From positions 1 through 64,000 of the forward strand of contig NZ_WXTX01000011.1 in assembly GCF_009848685.1 (NCBI RefSeq): a stretch of DNA of 64,000 nt, written 5' to 3'. Under the pieces are notes generated by a model. The model saw only the letters and a list, made by a program, of their open reading frames with translations, did not search any database and was not told the origin of the DNA. The stretch comes from Andreprevotia sp. IGB-42. Its GTDB lineage: Bacteria; Pseudomonadota; Gammaproteobacteria; Burkholderiales; Chitinibacteraceae. This document shows positions 44,171-53,970 of the stretch, piece by piece; the stretch's first letter is position 1; each line of letters starts with the position of its first letter. The position numbers and the translations under genes were made by a program.

Positions 44171-46237
44171 TTAGCCCGCGATGGCCACTTCCGCATGCCG
44201 TGGCGCGGTGGCGTAGTGATCGAACTGCATCGTGTAGCTGGCGCGCCCTGCAGTCAGCGCGCGCAGCTGGCCGATGTAGCCGAACATTTCCTGCAGCGGT
44301 ACGTGCGCGTCGATCACCGTGGCGTTACCGCGCATTTCCTGCTGCCGCACCAGGCCGCGGCGGCGGTTGATGTCGCCGATCACATCACCGATGTGATCCA
44401 TCGGCGTGACCACTTCCACCGCCATGATCGGCTCCAGCACGACCGGGCCGGCTTGTTTCAACGCCTGGCGCATGGCATTGCCAGCCGCCAGCTCGAACGC
44501 CTGTTGCGACGAATCCTTCTCGTGGAACCCCCCATCCAGCAGGGTGATTTTCAGATCCACGACCGGATGCCCCGCCAGCACGCCCACCTTGGCGGCATTG
44601 CGTACACCCGCCTCTACCGCAGGGATGAACTCCCGTGGAATGGCACCACCCACGATGCGGCTTTCAAACTGCACGCCGTCACCGCGTGGCAGCGGTTCCA
44701 GCTGCAGCACCAGCTCGGCAAACTGGCCGGGGCCGCCGCTTTGCTTCTTGTGCACGTGGTGTACTTCCGCCACCTGCGTGATGGTTTCGCGGTAGGCCAC
44801 TTGCGGGCGGCCCACTGTTACATCCACCTTGAAGCGCGTACGCAGCTTTTCCAGCGTCACTTCCAGCTGCAATTCGCCCATGCCGGACAACACCGTCTGG
44901 CCCGCATCGGCATCCTGCCGCAGCTTCAGGCTCGGGTCTTCCTGCAGCAGCGCCTGCAAACCCTTGAACAGGTTCTGCTGGTCTGCCTGCGACCTGGGCT
45001 CGATGGCGATGTCGATCACCGGCTCGGGCGCATCGATGCGTTCCAGCAGCAGCGTGTGCGCCGGGTGGCTGAGCGTATCGCCGGTTACCGTGGCCTTCAG
45101 GCCCACGATGGCGACGATATCGCCAGCCGCCGCTTCATCGCGCTCGCGCTTGCGTTCTGCGTGCATCTCGTACAGCCGCGCAATGCGCTCGTGTTTGCCA
45201 TTGGTGGCGTTCAGCACCACATCACCCACTTTCAGCCGGCCACGGTACAGCCGCACAAACGTCAGTGCGCCGTGGTCGTCCTGCACCACCTTGAACGCCA
45301 GCGCGGCCAGCGGGCCGTCCGGGTCTGCTTCGATGGCCAGCGTGGTTTCCCCGTTGGCATCGCTTGCATCACCGGCCGTGGCCGTCACGGCTGCAACTTC
45401 ACCCGGCGCCGGCAGGTACGCCACCGCCGCGCTCAGCATGGGTTCCACGCCCTTGTTCTTGAACGCGGAGCCCAGCACCACCGGCACGAATGCGCCATTG
45501 ATGGTGCCGCGGCGGATGGCAGCCTGCAGCGCATCCAGCGGGATATTCTGCCCGTCCAGATACGCGCCCAGTAGCGCGTCGTCCTGTTCCACGGCGGTTT
45601 CCACCAGCCGCGTGCGGTATTGCTGCGCTTGGGCCACCAGTTCTGCCGGGATGGCGGTTTGTGTGAAGCTGGCCGGCGCACTGCCGGCAGGCCAGGTCAG
45701 CGCCACCATCTGCACCAGATCGATCAGGCCATGGAAATCGCCTTCCGTGCCGATGGGCAACTGCAGCACCAGCGGGGTAACGCCCAGCCGTTGCTCGATC
45801 ATGCCCACCACGCGCAGGAAGTCTGCGCCGGTGCGGTCCAGCTTGTTCACGAACGCCAGCCGTGGCACGTGGTATTTGTCGGCCAGCCGCCAGTTGGTTT
45901 CGGTTTGTGGCTCCACGCCGGCCACGCCGTCGAACACCACGATGGCGCCATCCAGCACGCGCAGCGAACGGTTCACCTCGATATTGAAATCGATGTGCCC
46001 GGGGGTATCGATCAGGTTGATCTGCGTACCCTGCCAGAACACGGTGGTGGCCGCGCTGTTGATGGTGATGCCACGTGCCTGCTCTTGCGGATCGAAATCC
46101 ATGGTGGCGGCGCCGTCGTGCACCTCGCCCAGCTTGTAGTTCTCGCCGGTGTAATAAAGGATGCGTTCGGTGGTGGTGGTTTTGCCTGCATCAACGTGGG
46201 CGATGATGCCGATATTGCGTAGTTTTCTGTTTTCCAT
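44171..46237 (-). CDS. fusA: Elongation factor G paralogue
   Basis: The 688-residue GTPase has the EF-G domain order with [56 protein letters not shown] and [10 protein letters not shown]. The genes rpsL, rpsG and tuf are absent, so this is likely a second EF-G (EF-G2 type) and not the str-operon copy. Its place beside the rRNA-repair module may hint at ribosome rescue or recycling. A leader with a possible attenuator precedes it (see 46549-46753). Confidence 0.9.
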   Translation of the reverse strand: MENRKLRNIGIIAHVDAGKTTTTERILYYTGENYKLGEVHDGAATMDFDPQEQARGITINSAATTVFWQGTQINLIDTPGHIDFNIEVNRSLRVLDGAIVVFDGVAGVEPQTETNWRLADKYHVPRLAFVNKLDRTGADFLRVVGMIEQRLGVTPLVLQLPIGTEGDFHGLIDLVQMVALTWPAGSAPASFTQTAIPAELVAQAQQYRTRLVETAVEQDDALLGAYLDGQNIPLDALQAAIRRGTINGAFVPVVLGSAFKNKGVEPMLSAAVAYLPAPGEVAAVTATAGDASDANGETTLAIEADPDGPLAALAFKVVQDDHGALTFVRLYRGRLKVGDVVLNATNGKHERIARLYEMHAERKRERDEAAAGDIVAIVGLKATVTGDTLSHPAHTLLLERIDAPEPVIDIAIEPRSQADQQNLFKGLQALLQEDPSLKLRQDADAGQTVLSGMGELQLEVTLEKLRTRFKVDVTVGRPQVAYRETITQVAEVHHVHKKQSGGPGQFAELVLQLEPLPRGDGVQFESRIVGGAIPREFIPAVEAGVRNAAKVGVLAGHPVVDLKITLLDGGFHEKDSSQQAFELAAGNAMRQALKQAGPVVLEPIMAVEVVTPMDHIGDVIGDINRRRGLVRQQEMRGNATVIDAHVPLQEMFGYIGQLRALTAGRASYTMQFDHYATAPRHAEVAIAG

Positions 46238-46367
46238 CTGGGTTCACCCATTCGTGAAACCGCCGCACCGGGGAGCGCCTTGGGCTGCTCGCCATCGGGT
46301 GTTGCGGTTCATTCGCCCCGTTGGGGGCCGGCACCTTGCGGTACCTTTTGGGCCTTCCCGTGTGCTT

Positions 46368-46520
46368 TTACATCCGGGAGGGCCACGCCGTTTCTTGCGG
46401 TGTGGCCGCCGCCCGCGCCATACGCAGCGCAGCAGCCGAAACCCCGCCAAAGGATGGGCGCAAGCCCCCGATCCCCTGGCCGGTTTGAATTGTTTCAATC
46501 TGCTTGTCGTAGGTCCGCAT
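46368..46520 (-). CDS. Candidate 50-residue ORF between attenuator and EF-G gene
   Basis: ATG 46520 has a strong AGGGAG ribosome site. The product reads MRTYDKQIETIQTGQGIGGL and ends in TPQETAWPSRM. It has no recognisable domain. It starts 29 bases after the terminator T-run and ends 130 bases before the EF-G start, so it may be a small protein gene or part of the leader. The same RNA can form GC hairpins, including one with a GCAA loop, which makes coding less certain. Confidence 0.35.
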   Translation of the reverse strand: MRTYDKQIETIQTGQGIGGLRPSFGGVSAAALRMARAAATPQETAWPSRM

Positions 46521-46548
46521 GGCGAACTCCCTGGTTGGTGTTGGTAAA

Positions 46549-46587
46549 GCCAAAAACAAAAACCCCGGTAGGGTGAGCTACCGGGGT
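46549..46587 (-). terminator. Strong intrinsic terminator / candidate attenuator upstream of EF-G
   Basis: ACCCCGGTAG and CTACCGGGGT pair perfectly over 10 bp with loop GGTGAG (plus-strand reading), and the minus strand continues into TTTTTGTTTTTG. The minus-strand segment CTACCGGGT at 46610-46602 can pair with the first arm and would block the terminator. The two alternative folds are the core of an attenuator. Confidence 0.75.
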
Positions 46588-46636
46588 CTGGCATATTGGA
46601 TACCCGGTAGCCTTGGCTCCGAGCAAAGCTCAGTGC

Positions 46637-46753
46637 CTAAGTATGAAATGCCAGCAAAGCGTGATCTGCACCGCACACGCGCACGCATGCACACGCCGCT
46701 GCAGATGCAGCAGAAACGGGCAGGGCGATGGTGGGCAACAAATACACGGTCAT
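46637..46753 (-). CDS. Candidate leader peptide upstream of attenuator
   Basis: A 38-codon frame starts at ATG 46753 with GGAAG six bases upstream and reads MTVYLLPTIALPVSAASAAA, ending in ALLAFHT. It stops 27 bases before the antiterminator segment. Its position relative to the hairpins is what would be expected of a translated leader that senses ribosome stalling. No single amino acid dominates, so drug- or ribosome-state sensing is more likely than amino-acid sensing. Inference only. Confidence 0.35.
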   Translation of the reverse strand: MTVYLLPTIALPVSAASAAACACVRVCGADHALLAFHT

Positions 46754-47000
46754 GATGGCTTCCAGTGAATACCTGACTAATCTAGTGCGGTATTGCGGCA
46801 ATTGCAAGGGCTACGATAGCATTTGTTGCAAAAAAAGCGCCGCCAGATAGCAATTCTTGATGGGCGGCAGGGTTGGGGCCTGCATGTGGCCGAGCCCCGC
46901 CCCGTCCTTCCGTTAGCAACGCATGCCGGCGCTGCAGCCACAACCGCAGCGCCGGCATGCGTTGCCGATCTGCTTCAGCAAACTGCTGACTGGATCCGCA

Positions 47001-48206
47001 TCATGGCTGTGCCGGATACGTAGCCTGCAGCCCGGCGGTGGTGGCATCCAGCGGCGCGGTTTCGTGCTCGCGCCCCGGGAAGACCGCTTGCGACACCGGC
47101 ACCTGCTTGCCCGCCAGCAAGCTGGCAAAGCCGGCGGTATCTTCCAGGTACGGGCTGCCTTCCAGCGCGCCCATGCTCAGGAACACCTTCTGCACCGGGG
47201 CAAACTGGCTGGCCGGCAAGGCCTGCGCCTGGCCCACCAGTTTGTAATCGTGATACCACAGCGACGGGCTGTTGATCAGGTAGCGGCCAAAGGTAGCCGG
47301 GTGGTGCACCAGTGCATCTGCCGCCCACAGCCCGCTGAGGGATGTGCCATGAATGCCGCGCGCAGCCGCGTTGGTGATATAGCGGCCCTCCACCTGCGGG
47401 ATCAGCTGGTTCTGCAAGAAGGCCTGCAGCGCCGGGCCGCCGCCAGTGATGCGCAGGTTGGGGTCGAAGTTGCCCAGGTATTCATCCTCTGCCTGCCAGT
47501 AGGTGGGGGTGTAATCCCGCTCGCGGCGCAGCCAGCATGCATCGATGCTGTCCGGGCAATCCACGCCCACCAGGATCAGCGGTGCTACCTGCCCGCTGGC
47601 CTGCAGTGCCTGGTATTGCTCGGTAACCAGTGCGCCGACCACGAACCAATCGAGCACATACACTACCGGGTACGCATGGTCTGGCTGGAAGTTGGCCGGC
47701 AACTGCACCCGGATGCGGTAATCCGCCGTGAGTTGCTGCCCGGCAAAGCTGATCGGCTGCACCTGTTGCGCGGTCAGCGTGTAGCTGTAATCGGCCAGGT
47801 AGTTGCAAATGCCCGCATCGCGCCACACCGGCTGCGTGCCGCCTACGGCCGGGTCTGCACCCTTGGTCCACCAATTGGCCACGTAGTTGTGCCCTTGCCG
47901 GCTGACCACCGCATTGCCCTGATAGGCAGCCTGCGCCCGCCAGGCATTGCCGCATGCCAGCGGCGGCTGGGTTGGGTCCAGCACCAGCCACGGCTGGCCG
48001 CTGCCCAAGGGGCCGGCGTATTGCTGCGGATGCTGGTTTTTGGTCCACCACTGGGCGCGGTAATCCTGGCCGGCCACGGTTACCGTATCGCCAGCGTTAT
48101 ACACCTGGCTGCTTTGCCAGGGCGCTGCCGCCATGGCGTAGTGGCAGAGCAATGCCGCCAGGGCGGTCAGTGCGGATCGCTTGATGCGTGATTTTTTTAT
48201 AGGCAT
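47001..48206 (-). CDS. Secreted chitin-binding esterase
   Basis: The 401-residue protein starts at ATG 48206 with GGAG upstream. A signal peptide ending in YAMAAA is followed by two CBM5/12-type modules (SSQVYNAGDTVTVAGQDYRA with WWTKNQHPQ, and QAAYQGNAVVSRQGHNYVAN with WWTKGADP). An alpha/beta-hydrolase domain of the putative-esterase family PF00756 follows, with VVYVLDWF and the nucleophile segment HGTSLSGLW. It may remove acyl groups or other esters from chitin-associated polymers. Substrate is not known. Confidence 0.78.
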   Translation of the reverse strand: MPIKKSRIKRSALTALAALLCHYAMAAAPWQSSQVYNAGDTVTVAGQDYRAQWWTKNQHPQQYAGPLGSGQPWLVLDPTQPPLACGNAWRAQAAYQGNAVVSRQGHNYVANWWTKGADPAVGGTQPVWRDAGICNYLADYSYTLTAQQVQPISFAGQQLTADYRIRVQLPANFQPDHAYPVVYVLDWFVVGALVTEQYQALQASGQVAPLILVGVDCPDSIDACWLRRERDYTPTYWQAEDEYLGNFDPNLRITGGGPALQAFLQNQLIPQVEGRYITNAAARGIHGTSLSGLWAADALVHHPATFGRYLINSPSLWYHDYKLVGQAQALPASQFAPVQKVFLSMGALEGSPYLEDTAGFASLLAGKQVPVSQAVFPGREHETAPLDATTAGLQATYPAQP

Positions 48207-48376
48207 GACGTCTCCATCTCTGGTTTGCGCACGAGCGCGCACCAGGATGATGCCTGTTGCATACAGTGCTGTCGGGTGCTTTTGCTCACACCAGGACTGG
48301 ATGAGGGCTGCCGCTTGGGTAGCCATGCCTTGCACAAGTGACAGCCGCGTCGCCGCCGGTGGCCTGCGGCCATGCA

Positions 48377-48874
48377 TCAACCCTGTGCCTTGCCTGCCCC
48401 AGCCTCTACCGCCAGCAGCAGCCGCTTGGCGGCCAGCCCGCCGGCAAAGCCGGTCAGCGCGCCACTTGCGCCGATGACCCGGTGGCAGGGCGCCACGATG
48501 GAGATGGGGTTGCGGCCATTGGCAGCGCCCACCGCCCGCACCGCCTTTACATTGCCGATCTGCATGGCGATCTGCGTGTAGCTGCGGGTTTCGCCAAACG
48601 GGATGGTCAGCAGCGCTGCCCACACCTGTTTCTGGAACGGTGTGCCCATAAAATCCAGCGGCAGATCGAACTGCGTTCTTTGCCCGGCAAAGTATTCCTG
48701 CAGCTGGCGCTCTGCCTCATCCAGCACCGGGCTTTGGTCTGCCGGGCGCAGCTCGCCCAGGCGCACGCGGTCGGGGCGATCGTTTTCCCACAGGATGGCG
48801 GCCAGCTTATCCCCGTTGGCCACCAGCTTGAGCTGGCCTACCGGGGATGCCATTACCTTGTAGACGTATGCCAT
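48377..48874 (-). CDS. ogt: Methylated-DNA--protein-cysteine methyltransferase
   Basis: The 165-residue suicide enzyme transfers alkyl groups from O6-alkylguanine in DNA to its own Cys130 in IVAPCHRVIGASGALTGFAG. The Asn hinge and helix-turn-helix region are visible as AMQIGNVKAVRAVGAANGRN. ATG 48874 was chosen because the family begins with such a short N-terminal domain; the longer frame lacks support. Confidence 0.95.
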   Translation of the reverse strand: MAYVYKVMASPVGQLKLVANGDKLAAILWENDRPDRVRLGELRPADQSPVLDEAERQLQEYFAGQRTQFDLPLDFMGTPFQKQVWAALLTIPFGETRSYTQIAMQIGNVKAVRAVGAANGRNPISIVAPCHRVIGASGALTGFAGGLAAKRLLLAVEAGAGKAQG

Positions 48875-49107
48875 TGCTGCCCCACCACGATTTGCGCTTG
48901 ATGGTGGCAGAGTATATGCAAATCTGTAGCGCGGTAGGCGGGGTAGGCAGTGCCGTGGCCGGCAAATGATGGCATGGCAGTGCGCACGTTGCCTGTTGGA
49001 GATTCCACCGTGGCCGTCGCACCCGAATGACAAAAGCGCCAGCGGCGCCTTTGTCACTCTCCCAGCTGTACGCGCGCGGCATTGCCAGGCGTGCACCGTT
49101 GGTCTGC

Positions 49108-49641
49108 CTAAGCCGTACGCATGACCTTGCCGTGCGTGATATTGCCCAGCACGCGCATGGCTGCATCACATTGCTGTGATGAAGTCGGGTGCACCACCAC
49201 TGCCCACTGGCCGTGCTGTACCGCATCGCGCACCGGCGTGATCACCGCGGCATGATCTGGCCGCATGGTGGCAAGGCCGCCACCCAGCAAGCCGAACACC
49301 ATGCCCAGCACGCCGATCATCATGCCGGCAGCCAGCGGGCTGCTGACGATGGCGGGCAGATCGGCCGCATACAGCAGGCCGAACAGCAGCAACCCCATCA
49401 CCAGCCCCACAGCGCCCAGCGTGGCATGCGCGCGGATGGCGGTGCGCACGATGCCGTTTGATTCCGGCTCCAGCTTGCGGCCGTAATGCTGGTCGGTAGG
49501 GGTGATCAGCTGCACCTGCGCACCCTCTGCCTGCGTGGCCTGGCGTACCTGCTCTGCCGCTGCAGTGGCGCTGGCTTCGTTATCGAATACGGCAGCAATC
49601 TTGGTGCGCGCCTCTTCACCGGATATCAGTTCACCTAGCAT
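49108..49641 (-). CDS. Membrane protein of unknown function with two hydrophobic segments
   Basis: The 177-residue protein begins MLGELISGEEARTKIAAVFD, preceded by AAGGA. A small alpha/beta domain (residues 1-60) is followed by Gly/Leu-rich membrane segments (LGAVGLVMGLLLFGLLYA and GMMIGVLGMVFGLLGGGLA) and a second soluble part with VVVHPTSSQQ. This resembles general-stress-type proteins that embed a glycine-zipper between two half domains. No function can be named. Confidence 0.65.
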   Translation of the reverse strand: MLGELISGEEARTKIAAVFDNEASATAAAEQVRQATQAEGAQVQLITPTDQHYGRKLEPESNGIVRTAIRAHATLGAVGLVMGLLLFGLLYAADLPAIVSSPLAAGMMIGVLGMVFGLLGGGLATMRPDHAAVITPVRDAVQHGQWAVVVHPTSSQQCDAAMRVLGNITHGKVMRTA

Positions 49642-50043
49642 GGCGATTTTCCTTCTTGTACTGACGATGGCTGATTGTTGCGCCGCCGCGCCAGCGCGTA
49701 TGCCCGCCAGCAGCCGGCTTTTGCGGTAGGCACTAACCTGCAGGCTGGCCAAAGCGCCTACTGCGCAATGCGGCCAATACGTACACATGCGGGGTTTGCC
49801 CAGCGGCGTACCGGGCAAAAACGGGTGTTACACCGGCCAGCGCAGGTGCCGGCGTGCAGCAAAATCATCCACGCTGCGCAGCGCAGCCAACGGGTGCCGC
49901 AGCATTGGCGCCGGCCCGGCAAGCCAACGGCAAACGCCGTTTTTGCTGCCCTGGCGGTGTGTGATGAAACTTACTTTTCTTGTATCGATTCTTGGCTATA
50001 AATCGTGTGTTTGATTACACCCAACCCAATTTCTGGTGGAAAA
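49642..50043. other. Intergenic stretch between divergent genes
   Basis: No gene is convincing. A TATAAA box at 49997-50002, about 45 bases before the kelch gene, could be its -10 element. The rest is GC-rich and unassigned. Confidence 0.35.
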
Positions 50044-52329
50044 ATGAACCAATCGCGTTTCAGACCATGGGCCACGCCCATGCGTATTTTCGTGGCCGCC
50101 CTGCTGACTGCAACCGGCGCGCAGGCGGCCATCAGCACCGGCAGCCTTGGCGTGCCCCGCATGTTTCACCAAGCCAGCAACCTGCCGGATGGCCGGGTGC
50201 TGTTTACCGGTGGCGAGGTCAGGCCAGGTACGCCGCCATATACCAGTGCAGAAATCTACGACCCTGCCACCAGCCTGTTCAGCGCCATCAACCCCATGCA
50301 GCAACCGCGTGCAGAACACGCTGCCGTGACGTTGAGCGATGGCCGCGTGCTGGTGGTGGGCGGTTCCGTAGCCACCAGCCCATCGCTGGTGGGTACCGCC
50401 ACTGCAGAAATCTATGACCCTGCCACCGGCCAATGGGCCGTCACCGGCAGCATGAACTTTGCCCGCACGCGCGTGCTGGCACGGTTGCTGCCGGATGGCC
50501 GGGTGTTCGTCATCGACAAGGCCACCGGCTATGGCACCCCGTATGCGGAAGTGTATGACCCGCAAACGGGCACCTTTACCAAGACCGGCAACATGGTGGT
50601 GGCATCCAACTGGCACGGCATTGTCGTGCTCAACGATGGACGGGTATTGAAAGCGGGCGGCGAGGGTGCCAATGGCTACCTCACCCAGGCAGAAATCTGG
50701 AACCCGGCCACCAACCAATGGACTGCCACCGGCACCATGGGCACCGCGCGCGAGAACATCCAGCCCACGCTGTTGCCGGATGGCAAGGTACTGGTTGCCG
50801 GCGGCCGCAATATCACCTTTCTGGGCACCGCAGAAATCTACGACCCGGCAACCGGCACGTTTGCCGCCACCACCGCCATGCCGCAAGTGCTGAACCAGGC
50901 GGACTACAGCCTGCCGCTGGCCAATGGCGATGTCCTGGTATCGGGTGCGTATACCAGGAACATCTTGCGCTACAACGTGGCCAGCGGCAGCTGGACCACC
51001 ATTGGCCCCAAACGCCTGGAGACCCGTGCCGGCACGGCCAACGTACTGGCCAACGGCAGCCTGCTGCTGGCTGGCGGCGCCGAGCAGAACGATGCCACCA
51101 GCTATGGCGAGGTCTTCGAGCCAGCCTGCACCACGCAAGCCATCACGCTCAACACCGCCAGCATCAGCCTGGCCAGCGATAACGGCAGCGCCACGGTAAC
51201 GGTCAGTGGCGCGCCGGGCTGCCGTTTGGAAGCCGCCGGCTTGCCCGCCTGGCTGCAAGCCGCTACCCCCAACCCGCTGACCATCCCGGCAACGGGCAGC
51301 CTGGTGGTGACCTTTACCGCAGCAAGCAATGCCACCGGCAGCACCCGCAGCGCCAGCTTTACGCTGGGCAACAAGAGCGTGAGCGCCAGCCAGGCTACGT
51401 CGCCGGTATGCCCTACGTTGCCCACGCTGACACCCGGCACCTTCTCTTTTGGCGCTGCCGCCACCAGCGGCACGCTGAACGTGGCCGCAGCCGCCAGTTG
51501 CCCGTGGAGCATCAGCGGCCCCAGCTGGTTTACGCTGACCGGCGCGGCCAGCGGCACCGGTAACGCCACGCTGAACTACGCGGTGGCCGCCAATACCGGC
51601 ACCGCGCGCAGCGGCACGCTGCAACTGAGTGCACTGGGCAACAGCAACGCCTATGCGGTCACGCAAAGCGCACCCGCCGCCTGCGCCACCGCCCCGGTGC
51701 TTACGCCAACCAGCATCAACCTGCCCGCTGCTGGCGGCAGTGCAACGGTGAGCGTGGCTGCATCCGCCAGCTGCAACTGGACGGCCACACTGCCCGGCTG
51801 GGCCAGCTTTAGCTCTGCCAGCAGCGGCACCGGCAATGGCAGCTTTACCTTTACCACAGCCGCCAACAGCGGCAGCACCGCGCGCAGCGGCAGTGGCGCA
51901 GTGCAAGGGCCGGGCGTGGCATCCACCTTCAACCTGTATCAGCCAGTGGCAACATGCAGCGCACCACCCGCCCAGCCCATCAGCAGCGGTGCCACCGCCA
52001 ACGGCGTACTGCAGGCCAACAGCTGCAGCTATGGCCTGCGCGGCAATGGCTACAACACGGATCGCTATACCTTCCAGGCTGCGCCGGGCAACAAGATTGC
52101 CATCATGCTGGCGTCCACCGCGTTCGATACCTATCTGTACCTGCAAGACCCCACCGGCAAGCAGATCGCCTTCAATGACGACAGCAGTGGCACCAACTCA
52201 CGCATCCCGGCGTATTCCGGCACGTTTACGCTGCCGGCCGGCGCTGCTGGTGCCTATACCATCCAGGTAAGCAGCTATTACAGCGGCAGCACCGGTGCAT
52301 ACAGCCTGGGCCTGAGCGTTACCCCGTAG
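50044..52329 (+). CDS. Secreted kelch/BACON-repeat protein with PPC domain
   Basis: The 761-residue protein starts MNQSRFRPWATPMRIFVAAL with a signal peptide cut after AQA. Residues 30 to about 360 form a kelch-type beta-propeller with repeated LPDGRVLFTGG / AEIYDPATGQW units. Three BACON-like Ig domains follow (SWFTLTGAASGTGNATLNY-type repeats). The C-terminal segment from about 640 (DRYTFQAAPGNKIAIML, AYTIQVSSYYSG) is a bacterial pre-peptidase C-terminal domain. Likely extracellular carbohydrate or surface binding; no catalytic motif. Confidence 0.8.
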   Translation: MNQSRFRPWATPMRIFVAALLTATGAQAAISTGSLGVPRMFHQASNLPDGRVLFTGGEVRPGTPPYTSAEIYDPATSLFSAINPMQQPRAEHAAVTLSDGRVLVVGGSVATSPSLVGTATAEIYDPATGQWAVTGSMNFARTRVLARLLPDGRVFVIDKATGYGTPYAEVYDPQTGTFTKTGNMVVASNWHGIVVLNDGRVLKAGGEGANGYLTQAEIWNPATNQWTATGTMGTARENIQPTLLPDGKVLVAGGRNITFLGTAEIYDPATGTFAATTAMPQVLNQADYSLPLANGDVLVSGAYTRNILRYNVASGSWTTIGPKRLETRAGTANVLANGSLLLAGGAEQNDATSYGEVFEPACTTQAITLNTASISLASDNGSATVTVSGAPGCRLEAAGLPAWLQAATPNPLTIPATGSLVVTFTAASNATGSTRSASFTLGNKSVSASQATSPVCPTLPTLTPGTFSFGAAATSGTLNVAAAASCPWSISGPSWFTLTGAASGTGNATLNYAVAANTGTARSGTLQLSALGNSNAYAVTQSAPAACATAPVLTPTSINLPAAGGSATVSVAASASCNWTATLPGWASFSSASSGTGNGSFTFTTAANSGSTARSGSGAVQGPGVASTFNLYQPVATCSAPPAQPISSGATANGVLQANSCSYGLRGNGYNTDRYTFQAAPGNKIAIMLASTAFDTYLYLQDPTGKQIAFNDDSSGTNSRIPAYSGTFTLPAGAAGAYTIQVSSYYSGSTGAYSLGLSVTP

Positions 52330-52760
52330 CCTGCTGTGCCGGGGCTTTTTCTATTGCCGGGTGGGTGGCAACGTATGCAGCAAGCCTGCCGCTGCATGCC
52401 ATGCCTTGGCCGGGGTAGCACGCGTATCCCACCGCACCTTGCCAAGGCCGCCGGCATACCTAGCCACGTTGCGTAAATCCACCCGGGCCAGACCGGCGGC
52501 GGCGAGGCCCGGATCAGCAACGGCCACCTACACCCACCAGCCACCCGCGCATGGCCTGCCCGGCACAGATCCGCTATGGATGGCACATGCGCAAGCGGTT
52601 GCTGCAGCACGCCGGCCCCCCGTTGCGTGCACCCGGCGACGATATCTTGCTACCGCCGCCCAGCCAGCGGCATCGCCGTTGCGGCCAGGCCACCCGGCAC
52701 CACCCACCTGCCGGCCAGCATCAGCGCATGGTTATAATCAGCCACCCTAGTGGAGTTGCC
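52330..52760. other. Gene-free stretch
   Basis: A weak AGCC/GGCT stem followed by TTTTTC at 52325-52353 may terminate the kelch gene. Otherwise I see no gene, repeat or RNA. The longer frame through this region into the CAP gene lacks a ribosome site. Confidence 0.35.
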
Positions 52761-53867
52761 ATGACCATTGCCCAACCGTTGCCCCGCCGCCTATCCCTGC
52801 AATGCACCCAGCTGCTGCTGGTGCCCACCTTGTTGGCCCTGGCCGCATGTGGTGGCGGGGGCGGGGGCGACAGTACCGCAGCGCCCACGCCGCAGCCCAC
52901 CAGCAAGCCCACGCTGGCGCCCACTGGCATACCTACAGCAGTGCCAACGGGCCTGCCTACCGGCACACCCACCACCGCACCGGGCGCCAACGAAGCCTTC
53001 GCCCCCATCAATACCGCCAGCCGCGCAGAAGTGGTGGCCCGCTACCAGGATGCCTTTTTGCCGCTGCGCGCCACCGCGTTCAGCTGGACGGGCAGCACCG
53101 GCACCTGCAACCCCGGTGATACTCCCCTCAGCTACAAATATGCCGAGGTAAAACTGCTGAACTACCTGCGCGCCATGGGCGGGCTGCCGGGCAATGTAAC
53201 GCTGTCGCTGCTGCTCTCCACCAAGGCGCAGCAAGCCGCGCTGATGATGGATGCCAACGGCAAGCTCAGCCACGCGCCGGATGCCAGCTGGAAGTGTTAC
53301 AGCGCAGACGGCGCAGAAGCCGCCGGCCGCGCCAACCTGGGCCTGAGCTCCGGCACGCTGAACGCCGGCATTGGCGGCATGGGTATGTACATTACCGATG
53401 GCGGCGTGGCATCGCTGGGGCACCGCCGCTGGCTGCTGTATTCCCGCCTGGGCGAAGTGGGCGTGGGCGATACCCCGCGTGCCAACGCGCTATACGTGAT
53501 TGGCGGCAAAGCGGCCCCGGCCCCCACGCTGGCCAACGGCGTGCCGTGGCCGCCAGCCGGCTACGTACCGCAAGACAGCAGCCTGGCCCTGCCCACGCTG
53601 CCCTGGTCGTTCTCTTACCCCGGTGCGGATTTCAGCGCCGCCACCGTCGCGTTGACTGATGACACCAACACCGCCATCGCCCTGACCAGCGTAGGCCAGC
53701 TGGATAACGGCTACGGCGACAATACCCTCAGCTGGACCATCAGCCCCGGCGCCACCGGCTGGAACCGCTACCCGGCCGATACCCGCCTCAATGTGCTGAT
53801 CAGCAATGTGAAGATCGCCGGGGTGGCAAAGAACTTCAGCTATGGCGTAACGTTTATCAAGCCGTAG
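52761..53867 (+). CDS. CAP/SCP-like domain lipoprotein
   Basis: The 368-residue protein starts at ATG 52761 with GGAG upstream. A lipoprotein signal ends in LLALAAC, followed by Gly-rich and Pro/Thr-rich spacers as in the chitin-binding proteins. The C-terminal domain (LNYLRAMGGLPGNVTLSLLL, ALMMDANGKLSHAPDASWKC, SLGHRRWLL) matches the CAP (SCP/TAPS) superfamily, with NYxR and LGHRRW typical of bacterial members. It is probably anchored to the outer membrane. Function is unknown. Confidence 0.78.
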   Translation: MTIAQPLPRRLSLQCTQLLLVPTLLALAACGGGGGGDSTAAPTPQPTSKPTLAPTGIPTAVPTGLPTGTPTTAPGANEAFAPINTASRAEVVARYQDAFLPLRATAFSWTGSTGTCNPGDTPLSYKYAEVKLLNYLRAMGGLPGNVTLSLLLSTKAQQAALMMDANGKLSHAPDASWKCYSADGAEAAGRANLGLSSGTLNAGIGGMGMYITDGGVASLGHRRWLLYSRLGEVGVGDTPRANALYVIGGKAAPAPTLANGVPWPPAGYVPQDSSLALPTLPWSFSYPGADFSAATVALTDDTNTAIALTSVGQLDNGYGDNTLSWTISPGATGWNRYPADTRLNVLISNVKIAGVAKNFSYGVTFIKP

Positions 53868-53970
53868 CCGGGATCGGGGTAAGCGCGTAACGCCCTCCCG
53901 CAGGCTGTGGATGCCGCCGCCCGCCAAGCAAGGCTGGCGCGGCCTGACCCCGCATTGACCGGAGACCCTG

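Noticed and set aside
49996-52146. 716-codon minus-strand ORF
   Set aside because: Low-complexity Gly/Ala/Arg translation antisense to the repetitive kelch gene; a composition artefact.
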